A stretch of DNA of 64,000 bases from Paenibacillus sp. W2I17 (lineage in GTDB: Bacteria; Bacillota; Bacilli; Paenibacillales; Paenibacillaceae): NCBI RefSeq assembly GCF_030815985.1, contig NZ_JAUSXM010000001.1, positions 3,968,001 through 4,032,000 of the forward strand, read 5' to 3'. Numbering within the stretch: position 1 is the stretch's first letter; each line of letters begins with the position of its first letter. Positions 17,700 to 26,282 of the stretch are shown here, piece by piece. The notes below the pieces were generated by a model that worked only from the letters and a program-made list of their open reading frames with translations, made no database searches and was not told where the DNA came from. The translations under genes and the position numbers were made by a program.

Positions 17700-18320
17700 T
17701 TAACGAAGCATCTGACAAAACGTACGTGCCGATTGTTCTATAATCCCAACATCACGGGCAGTTCCCGCTAGGATTAGCGAACCTTCCAGTGCTGCAATAA
17801 ACAACAACGCAGCCGGACCCGGCTCAATTTCTTTGCGAAATTCACCGCGATCTAAACCTTGCTGAAACAACTTCTCCACCATAGGTCTAAGCTCACGAAA
17901 GAATCTGGATATGCTTTCCTTCACTTGGGGTGCACTGTCCGGTGTCTGCATATATAACGTAACAAAAGGACAGCTCCCTTCGTAATTTCGGCCCTCAATG
18001 CCTGCCGACAGTAATGCCATGAATGAGTAGATACGCTCCTCCACTCCTCGCTCACGCTGACTGAGCAGCAGATACAGCTCCGACTCATACTGGGCAATCC
18101 AGTATTGTACCACGGCCTGGAGCAGTTCCTCCTTGTTTTTAAAATGATAATAAATATTCGACTTGGATACCCCACTCACTCGCACGACTTCATCCATGCT
18201 GACGTAGCTGTACCCCTGACGCAGAAATAATTGTGCCGCCACTTCAACTGCCTTGGTCCGGTTCACCGGACTGGAACTCTTAGATTTGGCAGGTCCCGTG
18301 TTCATTTTTGGATTTGTCAT
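17700..18320 (-). CDS. TetR/AcrR-family transcriptional regulator
   Basis: The 206-aa protein has an N-terminal helix-turn-helix: RTKAVEVAAQLFLRQGYSYVSMDEVVRVSGVSKSNIYYHFKNKEELL, typical of TetR. The C-terminal ligand domain (about 70-206) includes a CPFVTLYMQT segment. An unstructured Lys/Ser/Pro tail precedes the HTH. It lies 60 bp upstream of the SDR-hydrolase gene in the same direction. Near-identical palindromic sites flank both starts, so it very likely represses itself and the fusion gene. The inducer is unknown. The ribosome site before the ATG is weak. Confidence 0.92.
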   Translation of the reverse strand: MTNPKMNTGPAKSKSSSPVNRTKAVEVAAQLFLRQGYSYVSMDEVVRVSGVSKSNIYYHFKNKEELLQAVVQYWIAQYESELYLLLSQRERGVEERIYSFMALLSAGIEGRNYEGSCPFVTLYMQTPDSAPQVKESISRFFRELRPMVEKLFQQGLDRGEFRKEIEPGPAALLFIAALEGSLILAGTARDVGIIEQSARTFCQMLR

Positions 18321-18327
18321 ACTTAGA

Positions 18328-18343
18328 ACTATACAGTACTAGT
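18328..18343. promoter_or_regulatory. Candidate TetR operator (autoregulatory site)
   Basis: ACTATACAGTACTAGT lies 8 bp upstream of the TetR start codon and is near-identical to the site at 17661. Confidence 0.65.
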
Positions 18344-18403
18344 CAGTTGAAAACAAGTATTTCTGTTAACAAAAGAGGACCTCCCACTCAAACTACTCCA
18401 TAC

Positions 18404-18673
18404 TTGTCCACATTTAGAGTGTTATACACACAGGATATCCACATATAGTATTAACTCTGTGTTAAATACGTCATGAGATCCTTAAACTACTTTTCGGTTA
18501 TCCACATTTCAGGGATATTACCATCTATCATTTTTCCAGCGAATACTTTTTGGCTCCTCGGAAAAACAAAAACAGGCCAACCTGAATGGTTGGCCCGTTT
18601 CAATTAACTTATATCCGATAGACTAACTTTTCTATCCAAAAATTTTGAACAGTTTTCGGTAACCTGTGGATAC
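18404..18673. promoter_or_regulatory. Second cluster of DnaA-box-like sites
   Basis: In the gap 18344-18688 there is one perfect TTATCCACA (18498). One-mismatch sites are TTGTCCACA (18404), TTATACACA (18422), ATATCCACA (18435) and the reverse TGTGGATAC (18665). The rest of the gap holds only the terminator at 18560. Confidence 0.5.
18560..18602 (-). terminator. Intrinsic terminator of the sugar-binding-protein gene
   Basis: GGCCAACC pairs with GGTTGGCC within AAACAGG...CCCGTTT, and a T-rich tract follows on the minus strand. Confidence 0.85.
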
Positions 18674-18688
18674 CGTCCATGATCCAGA

Positions 18689-19987
18689 TTATTTTTTCAG
18701 ACTATCCCAGTTCTGTTGCAATGCTTCGAGCAATCCGGCTTTATCCGATTTGCCTGCAACGTAAGCCTGAATCGTGCTGCCATACTCTTGTGGAACCCCT
18801 TCAGGGAAACGGTTGAAGTTCCAGCTGAGTGTTTTATTTTCCTGGCTATACTTCATGATCTCTGTGGCGAGGTCACCCAGATCCTCTTCCGATGCCGTGA
18901 TGGAACTGAACGCCGGAATGAATTTGAATTCTTTCGTCATGTATTGTTTCCCGATATCCGAAGTTACGAGCCATTCCAAAAACTCTTTTGCTTCCGGTTT
19001 CACTTGGGAATTCTTGTTCACAACCCAATAGTTCGGCACGCCGACAAACAATTTGTCATTGGGTTCATTGTTAATTGGCATTGGGAGGATACCCAGATTC
19101 AGATCTGGATCGATTCCATCGATCTGTACTTGAGTCCAGTTTCCTTGTTGCATCATCGCCGCTTCTCCACTCGCAAACAACGTAACTTGCGTATTGTAGT
19201 CGGTTGTCAGCGGGTTTTTGTTGCTGTATTTCAGCGTTAAGTCGAGCAAGTTGATCCAGTCGGCGAACACTTGGTTGCCAGGAATCTTCTCCGTACTTTC
19301 GTTGAGTCCTTGGATGAATTTCACCGGATCTGCCTGATTTGCAAATGCGACGTTTACGTTATGATTGCCCAGCACCCACCACTCTTGATATCCATTAGAG
19401 AATGGGGTAATGCCTGCGGCTTGAAGTTTCTGTGCAGCTTGATCCAATTGTTCCAGTGTCGTTGGAATTTCGGTAATACCTGCTTTTTGGAAGAGGTCTT
19501 TGTTATAAATGAAACCATAACCCTCCAGCGCGAGCGGCTGTCCGTAGAGTTTGCCGTCTTTGGTCATTGGCTCTTTGGCTACTTCGAGTGCATCCTTCGC
19601 CCATGCTTCTCCAGACAGATCTTCCAGATATTCAAGCCATGTATCCAGCTCACGATAACCACCTACGTTGAAAATGTCCGGTTGTTCGCCAGCGGCAAAC
19701 TTGGCTTTTAATGCAGCACCGTAGTCACTGCCGCCACCTACAGTCTGAATGTCCAGTTTGACGCCTGGATGGGAGGATTCATATTCCGCTTTGAGACGAT
19801 TGAGCGCTTCCGCAATTTCGACTTTGAATTGGAAGATTTTAATGGTTTTATCTCCAGCAGCAGCCTCACCACCACCTTGTGCATCCGTGTTGACCGGACT
19901 GCCACTCTTGTCTCCATTGCCACAACCCGCGAGCATTACCGAAAAAGCAATCAGCATAAGCAACGTCAACTTGGTCATTCTTTTCAT
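18689..19987 (-). CDS. ABC transporter sugar-binding lipoprotein (family 1)
   Basis: The 432-aa extracellular solute-binding protein has a lipoprotein signal (MLAGC lipobox, Cys near residue 22). Carbohydrate-type features include IKIFQFKVEIAEALNRLKAEYESSHPGVKLDIQTVGGGSDY, the ligand-cleft AKFAAGEQPDIFNVGG and GEAAMMQQGNWTQVQIDG. It delivers a sugar or oligosaccharide to the two permeases encoded upstream at 20598-22315. No ATPase gene is present; such systems usually share MsmX/MalK. GGGAGAG precedes the ATG. It is separated from the permeases by 610 bp of repeats and hairpins. Confidence 0.95.
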   Translation of the reverse strand: MKRMTKLTLLMLIAFSVMLAGCGNGDKSGSPVNTDAQGGGEAAAGDKTIKIFQFKVEIAEALNRLKAEYESSHPGVKLDIQTVGGGSDYGAALKAKFAAGEQPDIFNVGGYRELDTWLEYLEDLSGEAWAKDALEVAKEPMTKDGKLYGQPLALEGYGFIYNKDLFQKAGITEIPTTLEQLDQAAQKLQAAGITPFSNGYQEWWVLGNHNVNVAFANQADPVKFIQGLNESTEKIPGNQVFADWINLLDLTLKYSNKNPLTTDYNTQVTLFASGEAAMMQQGNWTQVQIDGIDPDLNLGILPMPINNEPNDKLFVGVPNYWVVNKNSQVKPEAKEFLEWLVTSDIGKQYMTKEFKFIPAFSSITASEEDLGDLATEIMKYSQENKTLSWNFNRFPEGVPQEYGSTIQAYVAGKSDKAGLLEALQQNWDSLKK

Positions 19988-20067
19988 ACATACACTCTCC
20001 CTATATTAGTTTCATTATAACAGTTTGTGTGTGGCGAGAACCTTCCCTTTGAAGCGTGTTTTCATTC

Positions 20068-20260
20068 TAACGAACCGAGCGCACGTTATTCGCTCCTATT
20101 TGCACAGGTTCCCATACTAACGAATCACAGCGACATTATTTCGTCGATTTGGTCGAATTTTAAGGCTCTGACGCCGTTTTGTACCCGAATAACGTTGCTG
20201 AGATTCGTTACAATTTGTATTCCTTGATTATCCACCTATTAAGATGCGGTGGATTCGTTA
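20068..20260. repeat. 193-bp four-unit inverted repeat element, copy B
   Basis: Forward units start at 20068 and 20118 and reverse units end at 20210 and 20260. This is the best-preserved copy: the inner pair AACGAATCACAGCGACATTA / AACGAATCTCAGCAACGTTA differs at only four positions over these 20 bases. It lies inside the ABC operon between permease and binding protein. Confidence 0.88.
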
Positions 20261-20367
20261 GCGCTTTGAAAAAGGAGCATACCATCACTTCACTCTGCAG
20301 AAGAAGTTCCTGGCTATACAAGCGTCTTTCTTGGTCATTTCTCTTTATCGATGCTTTCTCTTCCCTA

Positions 20368-20515
20368 GGAGTCATGCCCAAGCTATGCGGGCATGACTCC
20401 CTTTGCCCACCTCCATGCGAGGTGGGAGCAAAGGGATCAGGATGTGATGTAGGAGCGGAGCGATCGCCTTTGATACTCGGTGGCTTCCTTGCCCCAATCC
20501 ATTCAGGCCACCGAG
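20368..20515. other. Three consecutive strong hairpins between permease and binding-protein genes
   Basis: Hairpin 1 (20368-20400) has a perfect 12-bp stem GGAGTCATGCCC/GGGCATGACTCC. Hairpin 2 (20399-20435) pairs CCCTTTGC..CCACCTC with GAGGTGG..GCAAAGGG. Hairpin 3 (20476-20515) pairs CTCGGTGGC with GCCACCGAG. None has a clear T-run on the minus strand, so processing or RNA stability is more likely than simple termination. Confidence 0.6.
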
Positions 20516-20597
20516 GAGCAACAGCGACCGAAAGCGCAACTTGATCCCGCAGCGACCCTGCCTCGCACTCTCCCACAGCGACCCTTCCCTCGCACCC

Positions 20598-21434
20598 TCA
20601 CCCTTTAACTGATCCAGCGGTAATCCCCTGAATGATATACTTCTGCATCAGCAGGAAGAAGATAATGATCGGCATGATGCCGAGCACAAGTGCTGGCAAG
20701 GCCAGATCCCATTGCTTCGTATATTGTCCGAAGAGTGCAAAGGTCGCAATCGGGATTGTACGCAGGTTGGAGCTTTGCAGGATCAGGGATGGTAGCAGAT
20801 AATCATTCCAGATCCAGAGTGTGTTCAGAATAATGACGGTTACATACATCGGTTTCATGAGTGGAAATACAATCCGGAAGAACACTCCATAGACCGAGCT
20901 TCCGTCCACCCGGGCTGCCTCCTCAATCTCCAGTGGGACGGATTTCACGAATCCGTGGAACAGAAAGACTGACATCGGTGCCCCGAAACCGAGATAACAG
21001 ATGATGAGTCCGCCAAGGCTATCGATCAGGCCCAGATTACTGGTTACAGTAACGAGTGGAATCATGATAGACTGGAACGGAATCACCATGGCGGCAATGA
21101 ACATGCCGAACAAAATCCGGTTGAACCGGGTATCGCTGCGAACCATTCGGTACGCGGCCATGGAACTGATCAGCACAAGCAACAGATTGCTGACTACCGT
21201 AACGATAAGCGAGTTCATCAGCGCCGACGGGAAGTTAATTTTCTCCCAGGCGTTCGCATAATTGCCCCACTGGAACACTTCCGGCCATGCAGCCGAATTG
21301 GTGAGCAGATCACCGAAGGTTTTGACCGAATTCACAAACAGGAAGTAAAACGGAACCAGGAATAAAAGTCCAATGAGTACCATGACAATCTCGGTTACAA
21401 TGGTACTGAAGCGGTAATTTTTCGTCGTCTCCAT
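20598..21434 (-). CDS. Carbohydrate ABC transporter permease, MalG/AraQ type
   Basis: This 278-aa inner-membrane permease has six predicted membrane segments, the first at about residues 13-33 (IVMVLIGLLFLVPFYFLFVNS). The EAA loop for contact with the ATPase reads EIEEAARVDGSSVYGVFFRIVFPLMKP. The C-terminus ends in QKYIIQGITAGSVKG, characteristic of the MalG-like subunit. Its ATG overlaps the stop of the upstream permease (TAATG), indicating translational coupling. It imports the sugar captured by the lipoprotein at 18689. Confidence 0.96.
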   Translation of the reverse strand: METTKNYRFSTIVTEIVMVLIGLLFLVPFYFLFVNSVKTFGDLLTNSAAWPEVFQWGNYANAWEKINFPSALMNSLIVTVVSNLLLVLISSMAAYRMVRSDTRFNRILFGMFIAAMVIPFQSIMIPLVTVTSNLGLIDSLGGLIICYLGFGAPMSVFLFHGFVKSVPLEIEEAARVDGSSVYGVFFRIVFPLMKPMYVTVIILNTLWIWNDYLLPSLILQSSNLRTIPIATFALFGQYTKQWDLALPALVLGIMPIIIFFLLMQKYIIQGITAGSVKG

Positions 21435-22315
21435 TAGGCTTCTACCTCCTTGCTCTTCGTCAGACGTACCTGAATCATGGTGATAATGGCAACGATTACG
21501 AAGAACACGAGCGCTTTGGCGGTTCCGATGCCATATCTGTTATTCACAAAAGCTTCATTGTAAATATTGAGTGCAACCGACTCTGTTGACCCGAATGGTC
21601 CACCTTTGGTCAGTGACAGATTGAGATCGAACATTTTGAACGACCAGGAGATCGCCAGGAACAGACAGATCGTTACACCCGGCATAATGAGCGGAAGAAT
21701 GATGCTCCGCAGTACCTGCCAGCGACTTGCGCCATCAATCTCGGCAGCTTCCAGCAGATCAGGGGATACATTTGTCAGAGATGAGATGTAGATGACCATC
21801 AGATATCCTGCAGTCTGCCATACAAACACAATCACGATTCCCCAGAAGGCGGTTGGTTCGTCTCCCAGCCAAGGAAGGTTGAAGAAGGACCAGCCTGTTA
21901 CATCGCCTACTGCTGAAAACCCTTTCACAAATATGAACTGCCAGATAAAGCCGAGCAACAACCCACCGATCACGTTAGGCATAAAAAAGATCGTACGCAG
22001 AATGTTTCTCGTCTTGAGCGGTTTGGTCAGGAAATACGCCAGGAAAAAGCCAATCACATTGGTCAGCACCACACCAACCACGGTGAAGCGCACCGTAAAC
22101 CAAAACGCCGTTTGGAACTTGGGATCATTCACAAAAACATGCACGAAGTTGTCGAACCCTACCCAATTAATGTTCTCGGATACCCCGTTCCAGTCCGTGA
22201 AGGAATACACCATGCCAAGCAGGAAAGGGACCACGATGATGAGAATAAAAAACACGATGGAGGGACCCACGAACACAAGCTGCTGTAACAGCTGTGAAGA
22301 TTTGCGATGCTTCAT
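21434..22315 (-). CDS. Carbohydrate ABC transporter permease, MalF/LacF type
   Basis: The 293-aa membrane protein has FVGPSIVFFILIIVVPFLLGMVYSFTDWNG at the N-terminus and the EAA loop DLLEAAEIDGASRWQVLRSIILPLIMP. It pairs with the MalG-type subunit to form the pore. The start is set at MKHRKSS (22315), 8 nt after GAAGGGGAG; the longer in-frame extension to 22441 lacks a ribosome site. It is the first gene of the transport operon and is divergent from the sensor kinase at 22459, whose system probably controls it. Confidence 0.95.
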   Translation of the reverse strand: MKHRKSSQLLQQLVFVGPSIVFFILIIVVPFLLGMVYSFTDWNGVSENINWVGFDNFVHVFVNDPKFQTAFWFTVRFTVVGVVLTNVIGFFLAYFLTKPLKTRNILRTIFFMPNVIGGLLLGFIWQFIFVKGFSAVGDVTGWSFFNLPWLGDEPTAFWGIVIVFVWQTAGYLMVIYISSLTNVSPDLLEAAEIDGASRWQVLRSIILPLIMPGVTICLFLAISWSFKMFDLNLSLTKGGPFGSTESVALNIYNEAFVNNRYGIGTAKALVFFVIVAIITMIQVRLTKSKEVEA

Positions 22316-22458
22316 ATCGTTCTCCCCTTCTATAGATGGATGAAATTGGTCTCTTTTTCTATTAAACCCCATTATCGCCGAGGGAAACACCGACCCTTGT
22401 GAACAGTTGGGGGTAAAATATTGTCCTTTCTTAACCTGCAACCAGAAGGGGTGTTCCG

Positions 22459-24288
22459 ATGTCCAAATACTACAGTATACGCACCAAATTGATTGCCTTT
22501 ATGCTCATTGCTACCACACTTCCACTGCTCGCATCGATCAGCATGACATTTATCCAGACCAAGACAGCCCTGCGGGAACAGGCTGTTGAAGAGAACAAAC
22601 GCCTGATCTACCAAGCGTCTACCAATCTCAACAACTATGTGGATAACGTGGCCAGAGCGTCGCTCGCTGTGTATAACGACCCGAACTTTCTGCGTAACTT
22701 GGCAAAAATTCCTGGTGATTATCGTGCGGTTGCCGAGGTGTACACCACTTTGCAGACGATACGCGCGGCTGTGCCGGATGTATTCCAGCTGTATTTGCAC
22801 TCTTTTGCCGCCAATCAATCCACCTTAATTACCAATCCCTTTCCGAAGCGGGAGGAACGCAAACAGGCCTATTCCGGCTCCCTTCATGGAAAAACAGGCG
22901 GTGACAGCCCGGATATCTGGGTGGAATCGGCCCATATGAGTCACACGTACGGATTCAAGGCTGCCTCCCCCGATGACCCTGCCAGAACGGTCATTACCCT
23001 GCATCGGGTGATCAAGGATATTCCGTCCACCGAGCGTCTGGGTGTACTCGCCATTGATCTGAATATGAATACCATTGCAGCAATCTGTGGCAGGCTGTAT
23101 GATCCGGCTAAGGAACAGATCTATGTGGTGGATGGTCAGAATCAGATCATTTACCAAGGGCGTTCCGAGGTCAATCATACGGATGCACTGCGAGAGGAAA
23201 CGGCTAGTGAACTGAATATCGCACGATCTGGCGAAGGTACAGCCCAGAATGTCGCAGGACATTTTGAACAGGATCGATCCATGTATGTATACCAACAACT
23301 CGGCAGCACATACGCCGATTGGACCATCGTCAAACAGATTCCGAATGAGACGTTATACGCCAGGGCGACCACACTCACGTGGAATAACGCAATGATTGCC
23401 ATTGCAGCACTTGTATTAGTCATTATTGCAACCTTGTTTATCTCCATCCGAATCACAGGTCCGCTCAAGCAACTCATGCGGTATATGAACCAGATTCAAG
23501 CCGGGCGTCTGCATGTGGATATCCATCTATCCAGCCGAGATGAATTCGGGGTGCTCGCTCGTCATTTCCGGGATATGATGGATACGGTAAATAATCTTAT
23601 TTTGCGGGAATATCGACTCGAGATCGCCAATAAGACAAATCAGCTCAAAGCGTTGCAAGCGCAGATTCATCCGCATTTTCTATATAACACACTGCAATCG
23701 ATCGGTACACTTGCCCTTCAACAGCAGGGACAACGGGCGTATATACTACTCTCTAGCCTGTCCAAAATGCTGCGCTACAGCATGCGGGATCAGACCTGCG
23801 TGACCTTACGCGAAGAGGCGGAGCATGCCCGATTATATCTGGAACTGCAGCAGGAGCGGTTTGGTGACCGCCTTGAGGTGGATTTGGATTTTGCCGAAGA
23901 TACCCTGTCTGTCGAAATGCCAAGAATGACGTTACAACCTTTAATTGAGAACTATTTCAAACATGGAGCGGATATTCAGCCTGGCAAAGGTCACATATCC
24001 CTATCCAGCCGCCGGATCAATGATCATTGGATTGAAATAGAACTGAATAATAACGGCCCCTCCATACCTGAAGATAAATTACTGGAGATCCGCGGATGGC
24101 TACATCAAAGTCATACAACAACCGGGTTATCCACACAAGAATCCGACGAGTCTGAATCCATCGGTCTACGAAATGTAATACGCCGACTTCAATTGAACTC
24201 ACATCCCGGTCACTCAGCCAGGCTTGAGATCAACAATCGGGAACCCAATGGTGTGAAGATCACGGTTAAACTATACGCGGGAGAGTGA
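22459..24288 (+). CDS. YesM-type sensor histidine kinase
   Basis: The 609-aa membrane sensor has TM1 at about 10-30 and a large extracellular sensing domain at about 31-300. TM2 is near 310-330 (AMIAIAALVLVIIATLFISI), then come a HAMP linker, the His-kinase H-box QAQIHPHFLYNTLQSIGTLA (phospho-acceptor His in the HPHFLYN motif typical of LytS/YesM kinases) and the N-box LQPLIENYFKHG. It is followed directly by the AraC-type response regulator and is divergent from the sugar ABC operon. It probably senses the imported sugar or its binding protein. GAAGGGG precedes the ATG. Confidence 0.96.
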   Translation: MSKYYSIRTKLIAFMLIATTLPLLASISMTFIQTKTALREQAVEENKRLIYQASTNLNNYVDNVARASLAVYNDPNFLRNLAKIPGDYRAVAEVYTTLQTIRAAVPDVFQLYLHSFAANQSTLITNPFPKREERKQAYSGSLHGKTGGDSPDIWVESAHMSHTYGFKAASPDDPARTVITLHRVIKDIPSTERLGVLAIDLNMNTIAAICGRLYDPAKEQIYVVDGQNQIIYQGRSEVNHTDALREETASELNIARSGEGTAQNVAGHFEQDRSMYVYQQLGSTYADWTIVKQIPNETLYARATTLTWNNAMIAIAALVLVIIATLFISIRITGPLKQLMRYMNQIQAGRLHVDIHLSSRDEFGVLARHFRDMMDTVNNLILREYRLEIANKTNQLKALQAQIHPHFLYNTLQSIGTLALQQQGQRAYILLSSLSKMLRYSMRDQTCVTLREEAEHARLYLELQQERFGDRLEVDLDFAEDTLSVEMPRMTLQPLIENYFKHGADIQPGKGHISLSSRRINDHWIEIELNNNGPSIPEDKLLEIRGWLHQSHTTTGLSTQESDESESIGLRNVIRRLQLNSHPGHSARLEINNREPNGVKITVKLYAGE

Positions 24289-24293
24289 ACAAC

Positions 24294-25922
24294 ATGAAGG
24301 CACTGCTTGTAGATGATGAAAAACATGTCCGCGATGCCATAAGGTTGCTTGGTCATTGGGAAGAGTTTGGCATTGATACATTACTTGAAGCAGCAGACGG
24401 GGATGAAGCCATCGCCGCCATCACGGCACATCAACCTCAAATCATACTCAGTGACATGCGTATGCCGGGCAAGGACGGTATGGCATTACTTGAATGGATA
24501 TCGGCTCATACCCCGCACAGCAAGGTACTGGTTATCAGCGGATATGATGATTTTGAACTCGTGAGGCATGCAATCAGACATGGTGGCATGGACTACCTCC
24601 TGAAACCTGTGGAAGCAGATGAGCTGAATGCATCTCTATTAAAGGCCGTTACAGCTTGGGAAGAGGAAGACGCCATTCGGATACAATCCACCAGGCAATC
24701 CATTGTCGTTAATCGAATGCGCCCCCACTACCAGGATCGTCTGCTCACCGAACTTGCCGTCGGAAGAGGCAGCAGCCAATCACACATGCAGCGATTACAG
24801 GATGAGTTAAATCTCCCCCGTCTAATCTCTGTCTGTAGTGTCGCTGTCACCAGCCTGTCCCATCTGGATGCAGATTGTCTGGCAAAATACCGCAGTCAAC
24901 CCGACCTGCTTGTGTTCTCGGTACTCAATATCTGTGCCGAGATGTTATCCACACCAGACGAAGGCGTAATGTTTCGCCAGTTGGATCAACCAGACGAGAT
25001 TGTTCTGCTGCATTGGGGTCCATCCACTTCATTGGAACATATTCTGGACAAGGTCAATCATGGATTGGAGCAGACGATTCAGCGCCGGCTTCATTTTGGC
25101 ATCTCCACCTGTGAGTCCTACCCTGGCGGAATCTCGGCGGCCTATCTGGAAGCAAGTTCAAGGTTGTGGCGACGTAATGCTGTGCAAATTAAACAGCGAA
25201 TCCATGCCTCCGTGGAATCATCAAATGGGAATAAAATCAGGCGTTTGACCGCCCATGAAGAACCCCTGCGTATGGCAGCCATGAGTTGCCGAGCTTCCAG
25301 TGTAGCTACTGCGGTCGCCGAGTGGATTGACCCGATTACTGATCTTGAGGTTGTCAGTGCTGAGCAGATCCAGCAATGGATCGAGGAGCTGGAATGGATG
25401 CTGAGCCGCTGGCTTGATGATACGGCAGGTTCGTCATTCAAAGAGGAAGAAGTGACGGAGGAACAGTCTATTCCCTTTGCCGAGTTACCTTTGGACGCTG
25501 AAGGACTGTTATCCTTCCCCCTGCTTCGTTCATTATTGGAACAACGACTGCTTGCTGCAGGAAAGGCGCTCACCGCTCATCACCACGCCAATCCTGATCC
25601 CATGAGTGAGATTGCACGTTATATGGACGCCCATTATCAGGAAGACCTGTCCTTACAGCAGATTGCCGCGCGTTTCTATCTGAGCCGGGAGTATATCTCC
25701 CGTAAATTCAAACAGCAATTTGGTCTGAATTGGTCTGAATATCTGGGCAAACTGCGGATCAACAACGCCAAGCTGTTACTACAAAATCCTTCCCTGCGTG
25801 TCGCCAAAATCTCGGAGATGGTTGGATTTCAGGATGAAAAGTATTTCAGCAAAGTGTTTAAAAAGATGGAGGGCATCACGCCAGCGGAATATCGTAAAAC
25901 ATTATTGGAGGCTGGTACGTAA
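24294..25922 (+). CDS. YesN-type response regulator with AraC DNA-binding domain
   Basis: The 542-aa regulator has an N-terminal receiver: LLVDDEKHVRDAI, phospho-acceptor Asp in LSDMRMPGKDG (about 55), and the Lys of YLLKPVEADEL. A middle region of unknown function is about 300 residues. The C-terminal AraC/XylS double helix-turn-helix runs from about 440 (LSLQQIAARFYLSREYISRKFKQQFG ... RVAKISEMVGFQDEKYFSKVFKKMEGITPAEYRK). The ATG at 24294 fits GGGAGAG best; an in-frame GTG at 24285 overlaps the kinase stop. It likely activates the divergent sugar transport operon. Confidence 0.96.
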   Translation: MKALLVDDEKHVRDAIRLLGHWEEFGIDTLLEAADGDEAIAAITAHQPQIILSDMRMPGKDGMALLEWISAHTPHSKVLVISGYDDFELVRHAIRHGGMDYLLKPVEADELNASLLKAVTAWEEEDAIRIQSTRQSIVVNRMRPHYQDRLLTELAVGRGSSQSHMQRLQDELNLPRLISVCSVAVTSLSHLDADCLAKYRSQPDLLVFSVLNICAEMLSTPDEGVMFRQLDQPDEIVLLHWGPSTSLEHILDKVNHGLEQTIQRRLHFGISTCESYPGGISAAYLEASSRLWRRNAVQIKQRIHASVESSNGNKIRRLTAHEEPLRMAAMSCRASSVATAVAEWIDPITDLEVVSAEQIQQWIEELEWMLSRWLDDTAGSSFKEEEVTEEQSIPFAELPLDAEGLLSFPLLRSLLEQRLLAAGKALTAHHHANPDPMSEIARYMDAHYQEDLSLQQIAARFYLSREYISRKFKQQFGLNWSEYLGKLRINNAKLLLQNPSLRVAKISEMVGFQDEKYFSKVFKKMEGITPAEYRKTLLEAGT

Positions 25923-25933
25923 CGAGTACCTGA

Positions 25934-25992
25934 TCCGAATTAAAAAGAGTACTCCCGGCATGGCCCATCGGAAGTACTCTTTTAATTTTACT
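25934..25992. terminator. Bidirectional intrinsic terminator
   Basis: TAAAAAGAGTACT pairs with AGTACTCTTTTA, between the response regulator and the convergent small gene. Confidence 0.85.
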
Positions 25993-26012
25993 TTTACAAA
26001 AAATAGCATAGA

Positions 26013-26210
26013 TCATGACGACTTGTTGGCTCTTTCTTTTCTCAGATAGGATACGATCCGAGAGATTGTACCTATTAAAATTACAGCCATAAATCCATAA
26101 GCCATATTATTTCCTGTCTTATGAGCTACTATGGGGAAATAGATGAAGCTGAACAGTAATAGGACAATATCCAGGTAGAACATAATCTTCCGATAAATAG
26201 GGATTCCCAC
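26013..26210 (-). CDS. Small two-helix membrane protein, 65 aa
   Basis: The short product has two hydrophobic segments, IMFYLDIVLLLFSFIYFPIV and MAYGFMAVILIGTISRIV, and a basic C-terminus (YLRKERANKSS), so it is probably an inner-membrane protein. A GGGGGAG tract directly abuts the GTG at 26210, which is too close for a normal ribosome site. The true start may be a few codons further in, such as the ATG of MFYLD. No family recognised. Confidence 0.5.
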   Translation of the reverse strand: MGIPIYRKIMFYLDIVLLLFSFIYFPIVAHKTGNNMAYGFMAVILIGTISRIVSYLRKERANKSS

Positions 26211-26282
26211 CTCCCCCTTTTATTTACCAAAAATGGTTTTATTAATTGTAATATATCATAACATAGATACACCCTAGTACGC

